A stretch of DNA of 64,000 nt from Haloarcula sp. CBA1127 (GCF_001485575.1 NZ_BCNB01000003.1:43871-107870), one strand, 5' to 3'; shown: positions 37,227-45,507, numbered from the stretch's first letter. Numbers and translations are program-made. The notes: a model not told the origin generated them from the sequence alone.

Positions 37227-37625
37227 TATATAAAGGCTGTCGGTGGTTGACACCCCGGCGGGCGGTCCCATCGTGTGCGGTTGCGGTGAGCCAGCATCCC
37301 GCGCGGCCAAGCGAGTGCCGGATGGGTGAAAGCCCGGCAGCGCAACGAAGTGAGCAGCCCGGAACACAGCGACTGCAAGGAGCGTCCTCGTTCCGGCGAG
37401 GGAGCGCCGGCCGCGAGGGTTCCTCACCCGGATCGCGCGTGACTCCGACGCGTGCGTTCGATTCTGCTGTGCTGAGCCGTAGCAGTCGGGTGGGACTGAA
37501 AGGGGCACGCCGCTGGCGCTTGCCGTGGTCGCGTCAGCGGCCCCTATCCGCGTGCGGTTTGCGCGGATATGTCGCTGAGCGACCGCCAGCGGCGTGGGGC
37601 TTTCAAGGTGTGCTGGTCCGACACC
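37227..37625 (+). ncRNA. Candidate structured RNA with its own TATA box
   Basis: TATATAAA at 37227-37234 is a near-consensus archaeal TATA box, placing a start near 37255. Downstream no frame looks coding, but a chain of perfect helices appears: TGCCGG/CCGGCA (37316, 37334), CCGGCG/CGCCGG (37393, 37405), CGCGT/ACGCG (37436, 37448), CTGCT/AGCAG (37464, 37481). A long closing stem follows: TGAAAG (37497) with CTTTCA (37600) and CACGCCGCTGG (37506-37516) with CCAGCGGCGTG (37586-37596), separated by GGG on both sides. Inside it are ATCCGCG/CGCGGAT (37546, 37562) and GTCG/CGAC (37571, 37580). A 17-bp split stem enclosing further hairpins is unlikely by chance. Function unknown. Confidence 0.6.
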
Positions 37626-38195
37626 GAGTCCGTCGTCGCGATACCGTTTGGAGTGGTGCCGTCGAAGCCAGCAGTCCCGTCAAAGTCGGTAGTGCCGTCG
37701 AAGCCAGCGCCACGAGTCCCGCCACCACCAGTCTCACGAGTCCTGCCAGCCGAACCGTCGGCTCCCTCGACACCGTCACGAGTGCCACAGGACTCGACTC
37801 CAGTGCCAGCAGCGCCAGAACCTCCCGCTCGCTACACACGAGACACACGCCACCCGAACCCTCTCCGCCGGCCATCGGTCCACGCACCGACTCCAGCAAG
37901 AGCGAGCGTGCCGCCCAGCGGCGGCCGCCCGGCGGTCAGACGACACACCAGCCAACCACCTGTATCTGTCCGGCCGTCAGTCCCACGCCGACACACGCTC
38001 GTCTCTCGCGCTCTCAGCCAGCCCGCCAGCCCCACGCTGCTATCCACCAGTCATCCGAGGGTGTCATACAACGCTCCTAGCTCCTCTAGGACTCTTTCAA
38101 CAAATAGCCAGTACAGCTACTGGTAGAGGATTAGAGCTATCAGAACCCTGTCAGTAGATCTGTGCGGGACACAGAGCGTCGTATATGCAGCACAA

Positions 38196-38205
38196 GTTCA
38201 CGTAC
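38196..38205. repeat. Left target-site duplication of the ISH8-like element
   Basis: GTTCACGTAC here is repeated exactly at 39606-39615, immediately outside the IS. A perfect 10-bp duplication indicates a recent simple insertion. Confidence 0.9.
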
Positions 38206-39605
38206 CATCCTTTAGCTAAGAGAAGAATCGCGTGACAGCAGCGGCTTATCGAGGCTTCTTTTCGAGAGGAATGAGGAGGCGACGGCTGTGCACACCAAAG
38301 CCTCCTCATCGAGAATCATGCGTCGGCTCACTACACTGTTTCCCTCCGAGTTCCTCGAAGAGCACGCCGAGGAACTCGGCGTGGTCGAGCGTGAAGGGAA
38401 GCTTCAGATACCAGTCCTCGTGTGGGCGCTCGTGTTCGGCTTCGCCGCAGGCGAGAGCCGAACACTCGCTGGCTTCAGACGCAGCTATAACTCGACAGCT
38501 GATGAGACGCTCTCTCCCGGTGGCTTCTATCACCGGTTGACGCCGACGCTGGCGGAGTATCTCCGCGACCTCGTCGAGCATGGTCTCGACGAGGTCGCTG
38601 TTCCCGACACTGTTGGCGCTGATATCGACCGATTCAAGGACGTGATGATCGCTGATGGAACGGTACTGCGGTTGCACGAGTTCCTCTCTGAGGAGTTCCA
38701 AGCCCGTCACGAGGAGCAGGCTGGAGCGAAGCTCCACCTGCTCCACAATGCCACCGATGAGACGATTGAACGGATCGACGTGACCGACGAGAAAACGCAC
38801 GACAGCACGTTGTTCAAGACGGGTTCGTGGCTGCAAGGACGGCTGATTTTGCTCGATCTGGCGTACTTCAAGTACCGCCGCTTTGCGTTGATCGACGAGA
38901 ACGACGGCTACTTCGTGAGTCGGCTGAAAGAGAACGCAAACCCGGTGATAACGGAAGAATTACGGGAATGGCGCAGCCGCGCCATTCCCTTGGAGGGCAA
39001 ACAGATCCACGATGTGGTCGATGATCTCTCGCGGAAGTACATCGACGTAGAGGTCGAAGCGGAGTTCAAGCGAGGACAGTACGAGGGAACTCGATCGCTG
39101 GACACGAAGCGGTTCCGCGTCGTCGGCGTCCGCGACGAGGACGCCGACGACTACCATCTCTATATCACGAATCTGTCGAGAGAAGAGTTTCTCCCGGCAG
39201 ATCTAGCAACGCTGTATCGGTGTCGATGGGAGGTAGAAACCCTGTTTCGTGAACTGAAGACACAGTATGAGTTGGATGAGTTCGACACAAGCGACCCGGC
39301 TGTCGTGAAAATTCTGCTGTACGCGGCGTTGCTGTCACTGCTGGTGAGTCGTGAGCTGTTGGATCTGGTCACCGAGCAAGCTGCTGATGAGATCGTGTTT
39401 CCGCCGGAACGCTGGGCGGCGACCTTCCGGTCGCACGCCCAGCTCATCCTTCACAAACTCGGTGAGTACCTCGGCTACTCGCCACCGCCGCTGTTGGAGC
39501 GGTTGATCGAAGATGCACAGAAGATCCACCAGCAACGACCGATCCTGCAAGAGACGCTCGCCACCGCTACGCAACCGAGGTGTGAGTCTTAGCTAAAGAC
39601 GAATG
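38206..39605 (+). mobile_element. ISH8-like insertion sequence (IS4 family), 1400 bp
   Basis: The element is bounded by inverted ends sharing CTTTAGCTAAGA. The right end, inverted, begins CATTCGTCTTTAGC; the left end reads CATCCTTTAGC, lacking three bases. A perfect 10-bp target duplication flanks it. Length, IR and duplication size fit ISH8-type elements of the IS4 family. It carries one intact transposase gene. Insertion separates the ncRNA region from the ApeA-like gene. Confidence 0.88.
38318..39592 (+). CDS. IS4-family (ISH8-like) transposase
   Basis: A protein of 424 aa from ATG 38318 (MRRLTTLFPSEF). The DDE triad is visible: D in MIADGTVLR, D in LDLAYFKYRR, and E in CRWEVETLFRELKTQYELDEF, which also contains the Y-(2)-R-(3)-E-(6)-K signature of IS4 transposases. 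The gene fills the IS, ending 13 bp before the right terminus. Full length without frameshift, so the element is probably active, although the left terminal repeat is slightly degenerate. Confidence 0.93.
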   Translation: MRRLTTLFPSEFLEEHAEELGVVEREGKLQIPVLVWALVFGFAAGESRTLAGFRRSYNSTADETLSPGGFYHRLTPTLAEYLRDLVEHGLDEVAVPDTVGADIDRFKDVMIADGTVLRLHEFLSEEFQARHEEQAGAKLHLLHNATDETIERIDVTDEKTHDSTLFKTGSWLQGRLILLDLAYFKYRRFALIDENDGYFVSRLKENANPVITEELREWRSRAIPLEGKQIHDVVDDLSRKYIDVEVEAEFKRGQYEGTRSLDTKRFRVVGVRDEDADDYHLYITNLSREEFLPADLATLYRCRWEVETLFRELKTQYELDEFDTSDPAVVKILLYAALLSLLVSRELLDLVTEQAADEIVFPPERWAATFRSHAQLILHKLGEYLGYSPPPLLERLIEDAQKIHQQRPILQETLATATQPRCES

Positions 39606-39615
39606 GTTCACGTAC
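39606..39615. repeat. Right target-site duplication of the ISH8-like element
   Basis: Exact second copy of GTTCACGTAC flanking the IS. Confidence 0.9.
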
Positions 39616-39718
39616 ATTTGAGGTTTTGTGAGATGCTTACTTCCCGGCTGTAGCGAGTACTGACCCCGCTCTCAGATTATACCCAAGCGTATATCGGATA
39701 ATAAAGAGAAGCTATGAT

Positions 39719-41113
39719 ATGGACTCAAAGACGTTCAAAGGTGAGTGGTGGGCGCCTGATGACCCTGAGGAACGGGTAGCTGGCATTATCGAGTATATGC
39801 CGTCAGGCGGCAACGCGGAATTATTCGGAGTTTTAGGAACTGATCTTGAGCTCGGGAGGGATATTCCAGAACGACCAATAGATGACCTCCACCAAGGGAT
39901 TCTACATGGAGAAACAACCGACGCCGAACTCATTACAATTGCAGATGCGGTTGTTGCTGAAGAGAATAATCCAGATGTGCTGAGTGACGCCGGCATTTCC
40001 ACCACTCGTTATCAATTTTCGCGCATTTATATTGGGGAACACTTCGATACGGAACCAGCGTTTTCACAGTTTTCCGTCAGCTTTGACGGATTAGCGGAAT
40101 GGTTTGGGGCATCTAGAGTCGAGATGGAAGTGCCAGATGAAGAAGATTTAGATGAAGTAAATCTCAAATTTTATGTCAAAGAACATAAAGAAATCAATAT
40201 TGATTTGCAATCTGCACAACTGACGTTTTTTATATCTCCTGGAGTCAGCAGCAGTAGTCAGGAAACAACGCTCACAGAAAGTGTCTCGATGAATATTTGT
40301 TTAGATGCTGAATTGACTTTTAAAGAGTTCAGGAATGAATACTTGCAGCCGCTTCAGCGTTATATTGCTCTTGCCACAGGTGCGCCAGTACAACCGACTT
40401 CAATTACCGGAATCGATTCGTCAAACGTCCAGGGTGTTTCAATTCTCACGAATATCCCTGAGTTTGCACCCGGCGACCGCTCTGTTAGTCCTGTGGGGAT
40501 ATTATTCAAACCGGATGAAGTGAATTTGGAGCAGAGTATTCAGCACTGGTTTGCGAATGAGAGCTCAGCGGAATATATGTTTAATTCCTACTTTGGGATA
40601 ATCTACAACTCACAACTGTATCTGGAACATGAATTCCTCTCACTTGCAGTAGCGTTGGAATCCTATTTCGGTCATAAATTTCCTGACTACGAGCTGATGG
40701 ACAGCGGGGAATATAGAGACCTGAGAGAGGGCATTGTAGACGGAATTCCAGACGACGCTGACGCAAAGGACCGAATTGAAAACCTCCTCATCAGCATCGG
40801 CAACCTACCTTCGTTTAGTAATAAGCTGGAGTTGGTAATCGATGAATTTCATCAGGTGATAGAACTATTTATCGACTGGGACAGTACCCTTTCCCAAGTG
40901 ACTGACATTCGGCATGACCTTGCACATGGACTTGGGAGAGATTATACTAGCAAACAGGTAGCGATAGCCAGATACCGACTCCAGCTTATTATCGAATGTA
41001 TTTTATTAGATATTGCAGGCATTGAGAACGAACATAAAGCAAAAATACTGATTCAAAAGTACCAAGATGCTGATTTTGTTGATTTCGACCCGGACAGACC
41101 GCCTCAGGAATAG
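39719..41113 (+). CDS. apeA: ApeA-like HEPN anti-phage protein
   Basis: A protein of 464 aa. The N-terminus (KGEWWAPDDPEERVAGIIEY, then GNAELFGVLG and TDAELITIADAVV) follows the ApeA N-terminal domain pattern. The C-terminal third is an Apea-type HEPN domain: FLSLAVALESYFGHKF followed by IRHDLAHGLG near residue 397, giving the R-x4-H ribonuclease motif. ApeA proteins act alone as RNA-targeting abortive-infection effectors in bacteria. This would be an archaeal plasmid member. GC content is lower than the surrounding plasmid genes, consistent with transfer. It begins about 100 bp from the IS end. Confidence 0.82.
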   Translation: MDSKTFKGEWWAPDDPEERVAGIIEYMPSGGNAELFGVLGTDLELGRDIPERPIDDLHQGILHGETTDAELITIADAVVAEENNPDVLSDAGISTTRYQFSRIYIGEHFDTEPAFSQFSVSFDGLAEWFGASRVEMEVPDEEDLDEVNLKFYVKEHKEINIDLQSAQLTFFISPGVSSSSQETTLTESVSMNICLDAELTFKEFRNEYLQPLQRYIALATGAPVQPTSITGIDSSNVQGVSILTNIPEFAPGDRSVSPVGILFKPDEVNLEQSIQHWFANESSAEYMFNSYFGIIYNSQLYLEHEFLSLAVALESYFGHKFPDYELMDSGEYRDLREGIVDGIPDDADAKDRIENLLISIGNLPSFSNKLELVIDEFHQVIELFIDWDSTLSQVTDIRHDLAHGLGRDYTSKQVAIARYRLQLIIECILLDIAGIENEHKAKILIQKYQDADFVDFDPDRPPQE

Positions 41114-41215
41114 ATCCGGCTTCGCTTCTGGACCATATGAAATGAACAAAGGCCTCAGTATTCCTCAGCAGGGCGAAGTTCAGAATCAGGTCATCTTGTA
41201 GAAGTCGATGGTGAA

Positions 41216-41304
41216 CTAGTACGGCTTCAGTCCTGAACTGCTAGATTTAATCGGTAGACAGCTTGAATCGTGTATCTAGCGATTCACGGCTGAAGCGGAA
41301 CTAG
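41216..41304 (+). mobile_element. 89-bp MITE, copy 1
   Basis: Bounded by CTAG at both ends, with internal inverted termini. It aligns over its whole 89 bp, in inverted orientation, with 53737-53825, including CTGAACTGCTAGA-TTAATCG and ATCTAGCGATT-ACG. CTAG is the target preference of IS5-group elements, so CTAG may be a 4-bp duplication. Non-coding. Confidence 0.7.
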
Positions 41305-41564
41305 AGTACGTTGCTCAGTACCGGTTAGACACTATGCTTTCTGTCGAAATTAACTTATGCCGGTGTGACTGCTGACTATGCGAATTGTATCTTGTACGGC
41401 AATTAGAATCTCTATTTGAGCTGGTAGAAATCTCAACAGTCAACTCGAACACTTCTGGGCAGGCAGTTCTTTCTCAAGAGTGTTGAACCAAACTACCCTG
41501 TGAACTGTTTTATGTCACCATAACCTGGCATACCTCTGTTTCGCCCGGCCGTCTGCCCCACGCT

Positions 41565-41607
41565 GAGAGGGACCGACTGCCAGCGCGAGTGCAGTCGTGT
41601 CCCTCTC
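41565..41607. terminator. Long hairpin downstream of minus-strand small genes
   Basis: GAGAGGGACCGACTG (41565-41579) pairs with CAGTCG-T-GTCCCTCTC (41592-41607), a 15-bp stem with a single bulged base and a 12-nt loop. It lies 65 bp past the stop of the gene at 41672, so termination or mRNA processing is plausible. Confidence 0.4.
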
Positions 41608-41671
41608 GTCTCCAACCGCGCGCGACCCCGACGTGCGCGTCGTCACTCCCCGGAAACGCAGACCAGCGATT

Positions 41672-41824
41672 CTACATGACTTGCTGGTGGCCCTCGGCGC
41701 AGGTGACGACAGGCTCGGTGCGCGGGTCACGAGCCCGTGGGTCTGCCTCGACGTCGACAGTCTCGGTCTTGACAATATCTGCGTCGCAATCCTCGTTCGG
41801 GCATGAATCAGGAGTCTCCAACAT
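41672..41824 (-). CDS. Small zinc-knuckle protein (50 aa)
   Basis: Reading from ATG at 41824: MLETPDSCPNEDC, then DIVKTETVDVEADPRARD, and TCAEGHQQVM before TAG. C-x4-C and C-x3-H pairs suggest one zinc site, as in the many very short zinc proteins of haloarchaea. It is preceded by the shared TTTTGTG/hairpin leader found before at least seven other genes here, supporting that it is expressed. Function unknown. Confidence 0.6.
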   Translation of the reverse strand: MLETPDSCPNEDCDADIVKTETVDVEADPRARDPRTEPVVTCAEGHQQVM

Positions 41825-41857
41825 TCGTGTTCCTCACCCGCCAGGGACACACAAAAT
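41825..41857 (-). promoter_or_regulatory. Shared SD-hairpin leader, copy before 41672-41824
   Basis: In gene orientation ATTTTGTG is followed by GTGTCCC-GGCGGG-TGAGGAACAC and then ATG about 32 bases after TTTTGTG. GTGT/ACAC and TCC/GGA can pair, burying the GAGG Shine-Dalgarno. Confidence 0.6.
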
Positions 41858-41892
41858 CGGGTTCGACGAAAACTGACTGCCGCAGCTCTCCC

Positions 41893-42381
41893 TCAGAAGT
41901 GAACGTCGGCGGGGACGATCCAGAGGGTATCACTCTCGTCCAGAAGCCGGTCAAGCTGCGTCCGATCGCGAATCCCGCATCCGTGTTCCCCGTACAGTGC
42001 AATCTCTGGACCCTTGGCGGCTCCGACTCTCTGGAACGCACATCGAGCGAGGTCTTTGTCGCGCATAATCTCCTCGTCTGAGAGCTCGCCGAGGGCGTCT
42101 TTGACCGTCTGGAGATTACGCTCGAACGCTGACTTCGTTGTCTCCCAGCCATCGCCAAGGAGTTCTTGCCCGGCCTCGGAGTCGACCGGAGCCGCGGTCG
42201 GACGCTCGCCCCACCGGGATTTGCCTGCGACCGTGGAACTCTCGTCGAACGTGACGTAGTAGTCGAACACTGCGTTTGAGTGCCTGTCGACGCCGACTAG
42301 GTTGTCGAAAACGCCTTTGCCAGCGGCGAGTGCTGCGTCTGCTGTCGATGCCTCAACGAGCGCGTAGATGAGCATATGCAT
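41893..42381 (-). CDS. Conserved-looking haloarchaeal plasmid protein (162 aa)
   Basis: From ATG 42381 (MHMLIYALVEASTADAALAA). The frame is open further upstream, but this start gives the natural N-terminus. It has a compact alpha/beta look: a beta strand MHMLIYALV, then VFDYYVTFDE, RWGERP, EEIMRDKDLARCAFQRVGA and LWIVPADVHF. I recall similar proteins on other haloarchaeal plasmids but no function. It is the last gene of a minus-strand cluster of small genes and carries a leader with TTTTGTG 70 bases upstream. Confidence 0.7.
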   Translation of the reverse strand: MHMLIYALVEASTADAALAAGKGVFDNLVGVDRHSNAVFDYYVTFDESSTVAGKSRWGERPTAAPVDSEAGQELLGDGWETTKSAFERNLQTVKDALGELSDEEIMRDKDLARCAFQRVGAAKGPEIALYGEHGCGIRDRTQLDRLLDESDTLWIVPADVHF

Positions 42382-42458
42382 TGGTAGATCGTGACCTGCC
42401 GGCGCTCCACGCACTGCAGTCAGTGTGACGCCGGCACCCTCGTCGGCACACACAAAAG
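42382..42458 (-). promoter_or_regulatory. Shared leader, extended copy before 41893-42381
   Basis: In gene orientation CTTTTGTG is followed by GTGTG-CCGAC-GAGGGT-GCCGGCGTCACAC, a dyad, then a further 45 bases with GGAGCGCCGGCAGG before the ATG. Longer than the other copies; the upstream in-frame extension of the gene runs through it. Confidence 0.4.
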
Positions 42459-42514
42459 TACGCTACACGAAGCCGGTCTGACATCGAGCCCCGCTCTCGA
42501 AGCTGGAGTCTTGC

Positions 42515-42880
42515 TTACAGGAGACGAGTGAGGGACTGCTTGAGACGACCCTTCACGCCGGATGATGCGACGACTTCAATCTCGACGACACAAGAGCACA
42601 GCAGCAACAGCTCGCCACACGCGGGGCATTCCTCGTAGTCGCACAACCGATGATGTATCTCGCCGTGCTCGACACCACACGCAGGACACGACTGGTCGCG
42701 CCACCGTTCGAAGTCGACGGTAACGGCCCGTTCGTTGCTCTGGAGGACTTGTAGCTTGTACGTGAGATACTGGCTGCCCTCGCCCCACGGAATCGGGTCG
42801 GAAGCCACCCCATTGACGTAGTAACGCTTGTCGACACACGCCGACGCTGACCGTGGCCGGCGGCAGTCGGGACAACACAT
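42515..42880 (-). CDS. Zinc-ribbon protein (121 aa)
   Basis: Starts MCCPDCRRPRSA at 42880, directly after the TAG of the 45-aa gene (TAGATG), so translation is coupled. Metal ligands are paired: CCPDC, SCPACGVEHGEIHHRLC and CPACGELLLLCSC, enough for two zinc ribbons. Between them YLTYKLQVLQSNERAVTVDFERW looks like a small beta domain. A nucleic-acid or protein-binding role on the plasmid is likely, but no family is assigned. Confidence 0.7.
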   Translation of the reverse strand: MCCPDCRRPRSASACVDKRYYVNGVASDPIPWGEGSQYLTYKLQVLQSNERAVTVDFERWRDQSCPACGVEHGEIHHRLCDYEECPACGELLLLCSCVVEIEVVASSGVKGRLKQSLTRLL

Positions 42881-43018
42881 CTACCTGTCACCCCGGGGAC
42901 GGCCCTGAAAGACCTCGCCGCGTTCCTGTGCCTGTCGATGCTGGGCAAGGGCGTCTTGCTGGTCGTCGGCTTCGGTATCTGAAGGCTGTTCGTCGACGGA
43001 CTGCTGGTCAGTGCTCAT
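42881..43018 (-). CDS. Small acidic protein (45 aa) heading a two-gene unit
   Basis: From ATG 43018: MSTDQQSVDEQPSDTEADDQ, then LAQHRQAQERGEVFQGR. The longer frame to 43075 runs through the leader and is rejected. It has its own TTTTGTG/hairpin leader and stops exactly where the zinc-ribbon gene starts. It may be a leader peptide coupling translation. Function unknown. Confidence 0.55.
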   Translation of the reverse strand: MSTDQQSVDEQPSDTEADDQQDALAQHRQAQERGEVFQGRPRGDR

Positions 43019-43056
43019 GATCGGGAAACCCCTCGCCCGGCAGGGGGTCACAAAAT
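43019..43056 (-). promoter_or_regulatory. Shared SD-hairpin leader, copy before 42881-43018
   Basis: In gene orientation ATTTTGTG, then ACCCC-CTGCCGGGCG-AGGGGT, then TTTCCCGATC and ATG. ACCCC pairs with GGGGT, covering the GAGGGG ribosome site. TTTTGTG is 37 bases before ATG. Confidence 0.65.
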
Positions 43057-43119
43057 TGGCAGTGCGTACAAGCAACTTATAGAAGTCACTCAGGCCTCAG
43101 CGACGTCCCAGACAGACAG

Positions 43120-43236
43120 ATGAGCGCTGGAACAGACGCCAGCGTGACGCCCGACGGCCATACACGCCCCGTATTCTCCGTCGACACACACCACTTAATA
43201 GAGATCAAAGAGGATGAGGGGCTTAGGGATGCTTGA
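43120..43236 (+). CDS. Possible 38-aa protein
   Basis: ATG at 43120: MSAGTDASVTPDGHTRPVFS, then HHLIEIKEDEGLRDA and TGA. It is preceded by CTTATAGA about 40 bp upstream. Haloarchaeal-like acidic composition, but very short; low confidence. Confidence 0.3.
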   Translation: MSAGTDASVTPDGHTRPVFSVDTHHLIEIKEDEGLRDA

Positions 43237-43282
43237 GATTAGAGGAAACAAACACGTACGTTCTGCTGTGCGACTGCTGATA

Positions 43283-44512
43283 TTACGTGAATGCGGTCTT
43301 TGAGAGAGATTCTAGAATATCTGCGTCGGCACTATCCTCCACTGCCACTTTCGCAACTAAGTGTGCGGGGTCAGCGTTTCGATATATCCAGTGCTCCTGA
43401 CCGTTACTTAGAATGCCCCAGGCTGCATCGAAAACCTTCAGATACGTGTACAGCTGCGATTCCTTCTGCTGTAGGGTTGTATCGAACTTCTTTGCCTCAA
43501 CTACAATATCCGGACTGTCACTGCTAGGAGCGAACAGGGCGTAATCTGGTCTCTTCCCAGTCTTCTCATCGACATATTCCATCCGAAACTCAGCGTTATC
43601 GTACTTGTCCCACCCGAGAGCCTGTAGGAGAGGTGTGATGAGTTTTGCTTTTGTCTCTTCCTCACGAGGGGTATCAGCCATTCCTCCCAACGCCCGAGTA
43701 GCATTGCTAGCGTACTGTTCCATTGTTTGTCTCGTCTCAAAGGGGTCTGTATCAAGCAAGTCCTCAGACCTCTCAACTGCAACGCCCTCCATGTATAGAT
43801 CAAAAGTAGGTGATTTCCTGCCGTTGGACTCTTGCTGATCTAGTTTAATGATGCCAGTAGCAGTGACATAATCACCGGCGGATATATAGCCGGTAATGTC
43901 ATCTTCGATGTTTACGCTAATAGACTCCGGGATGCTACCATCGGCAAGGTCTTTTAATGAGTCTTGAATCTGGAGCTTTTGAGCATCGATGAACTGGGAC
44001 TGATCGGTGTTGAGCCGGAACGGTCCTTGGCGTTCACAGCCCTGACAGTCGTGCGGTTCCTGAAAGTCGCCGGCAACTTGGGGAATGCGCGTAAGTGTGC
44101 CACAGCGCTGGCACTCGAAGGCTGCCTCGATAACCTTCGGTTGTGTATCGGTTGCCTCTCGGACGATGCCCGTGATTGCAACGAGGTTGCCGTGGTGCTC
44201 ATGGCGGAGGTCACAGATATTCTCGGAATTGGGGAGGTTCCGAACGCGGACGTGGGCCTGCCCGAGTGAGACATCAACCGGGAGGTCGTACAGTCGAAGC
44301 GCTTCTTCGGCGTATTCCTGAATCTGTTCGGGCTTAGCTTGGTAGTCGTCAGCTAACTCTGGGTCGAAATTAGAGAGGTCGTCCCAATCAACATATAGTG
44401 ACTTCTGCTTTTTCGGATACTTCTGGGCCAGCTCGCCGATCTCGTTCCGATAGTAGTCGCGGTAGAATTCATCAAAACGGTCGATGAGTTCTGTGTTCTC
44501 AGCTGTTGCCAT
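43283..44512 (-). CDS. MCM N-terminal domain fused to a PD-(D/E)XK nuclease
   Basis: A protein of 409 aa. Residues 1-245 read as the N-terminal half of an archaeal MCM helicase: FDEFYRDYYRNEI, SLYVDWDDL, VRVRNLP, HHGNLVAITGIVREATD, a zinc ribbon (C134, C137, C156, C159) and the OB-fold end DYVTATGII. The AAA+ helicase is missing. In its place residues about 280-409 match the nuclease domain of type I restriction HsdR N-termini: K-LITPLLQALGW, RPD323YALF, VVE339AK341, QLYTYLKVF and WGILSNGQEHW. All three catalytic positions D...ExK are present. The fusion could lead a nuclease to MCM rings or to origins, for example to attack competing replicons or viruses. That is inference. Confidence 0.88.
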   Translation of the reverse strand: MATAENTELIDRFDEFYRDYYRNEIGELAQKYPKKQKSLYVDWDDLSNFDPELADDYQAKPEQIQEYAEEALRLYDLPVDVSLGQAHVRVRNLPNSENICDLRHEHHGNLVAITGIVREATDTQPKVIEAAFECQRCGTLTRIPQVAGDFQEPHDCQGCERQGPFRLNTDQSQFIDAQKLQIQDSLKDLADGSIPESISVNIEDDITGYISAGDYVTATGIIKLDQQESNGRKSPTFDLYMEGVAVERSEDLLDTDPFETRQTMEQYASNATRALGGMADTPREEETKAKLITPLLQALGWDKYDNAEFRMEYVDEKTGKRPDYALFAPSSDSPDIVVEAKKFDTTLQQKESQLYTYLKVFDAAWGILSNGQEHWIYRNADPAHLVAKVAVEDSADADILESLSKTAFT

Positions 44513-44692
44513 ATTTGCTGTGTGATTGGGAATTTAAATAGTGTTTGGAGTTGGAAATGAAGACGAATGTGAGTTGGTTCTATGCTATGGAAGGGCACAA
44601 TCAATAGAATCCATTCTCATTCTGGACGTGGCTCGATCGCCTCGGTCATAGCACTGCTAATGTGTGCCAGCCCCGGACAATATCTCGTTTAG
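44513..44692. other. Promoter side of the MCM-nuclease gene
   Basis: AT-rich for the first 100 bp; in minus orientation CTATTTAAATTCCC at about 44530-44545 supplies a good TATA box (TTTAAAT) about 25 bp before the ATG at 44512. Nothing else recognised. Confidence 0.5.
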
Positions 44693-45034
44693 CCCCTGAG
44701 AATATGGACATGGATTGACAGCCCGCCGTCGGACTGGACGCTAACGAAGCCGATTGCACGTATCTGCTACGCCTGTGACGGTGGGTTAGGGTGGCTGAGA
44801 GTCTCGACGCGGCCACGGGCCACTTGGGCGATCACCGACGACAGCAAGCGACAGGCGTGCGAGCAGGCAATTGCTGAACAGGGCTACGACGTCATGGTGT
44901 GGGATCGGCGGCTGGCGTTACCCTCCGATGCGACTGAGCGGTTTCTGGTGTGGCTTGGCGACCCGACGCCCGCGAGTGCGTACAAGTAGGCACTTGAGCG
45001 TGACGAGTACAAGCGGCGGCGTGGGGGGGTGTAG
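44693..45034 (+). pseudogene. Broken small gene with in-frame amber
   Basis: A clear coding frame with no start: a TAG lies immediately upstream at 44690. It reads IWTWIDSPPSDWTLTKPIAR, then ICYACDGGLGWLRVSTRPRA and GYDVMVWDRRLALPSDATER, to an in-frame TAG at 44987, after which the same frame continues as ALERDEYKRRRGGV to a second stop at 45032. The loss of the start plus internal stop marks a decayed gene of unknown function. Confidence 0.5.
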
Positions 45035-45507
45035 GGCGGGCTACGGTCAGTAATTTTAGGGGGGTGACCGAAACTGAGCGTATTGTGCTCATGGGTAGAC
45101 CAGCGAAGAGTTACTCCACGCTATTCGTGAAGTCGCCCCGGAGAAAGTACCCGACTAGGGCGGTGTATACGACCCCGAAGAGGACGCAGGGTGGACCAGT
45201 ATCAGGGGGCTGACACCCGTTTTCATCCAGCCTTCGTAACCTCTTATACCACCGGGTACCGGGTGTGGTCGGCGTGCAACAAATTACCCCGAAATCCGGA
45301 ACAATTGTTAAAGACTAAGTACTGCCTCAAATCGTTGAAACTGCCATTCACGGGGTTGACAAGAGATGAACAAAACAGCTTCGCAAAAAGTGTGAAACCC
45401 AACGGGGCTCTTAAAGTCAAAAGTGACCTACATATTAACCAGATTACAAGTAGTATCTCGGAAAGTTTAGGTCCTTTATCTCGAGTAATATTATATTAGC
45501 TACAAAA
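45035..45507. other. Low-coding stretch before the HNH gene
   Basis: Only a 102-aa frame (45191-45499) with a composition unlike haloarchaeal proteins; not called. AT content rises toward 45500, with AATATTATATTAG at about 45487 giving a TATA box 15-20 bp before the HNH start. Confidence 0.45.

Noticed and set aside
37250..37600. Identity as RNase P RNA, 7S RNA, group II intron or a TnpB guide RNA
   Set aside because: The conserved sequence words of the first three were not found, and no TnpB gene is adjacent; it remains an unnamed structured RNA.
36998..38080. A 360-codon plus-strand open frame through the GC-rich region
   Set aside because: It overlaps the promoter of the OB-fold gene and the folded RNA candidate, has an Arg/Ser/Pro-rich composition unlike haloarchaeal proteins, and no start or motif supports it.
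37569..38126. Pro/Ser/Val-rich frame with a short tandem repeat (VVPSKPA-like)
   Set aside because: The composition follows from GC skew and a short DNA repeat; no signal, promoter or acidic bias supports a protein.
45191..45499. 102-codon frame before the HNH gene
   Set aside because: Basic, non-acidic composition and no promoter at its start; the TATA box lies at its end and serves the HNH gene.
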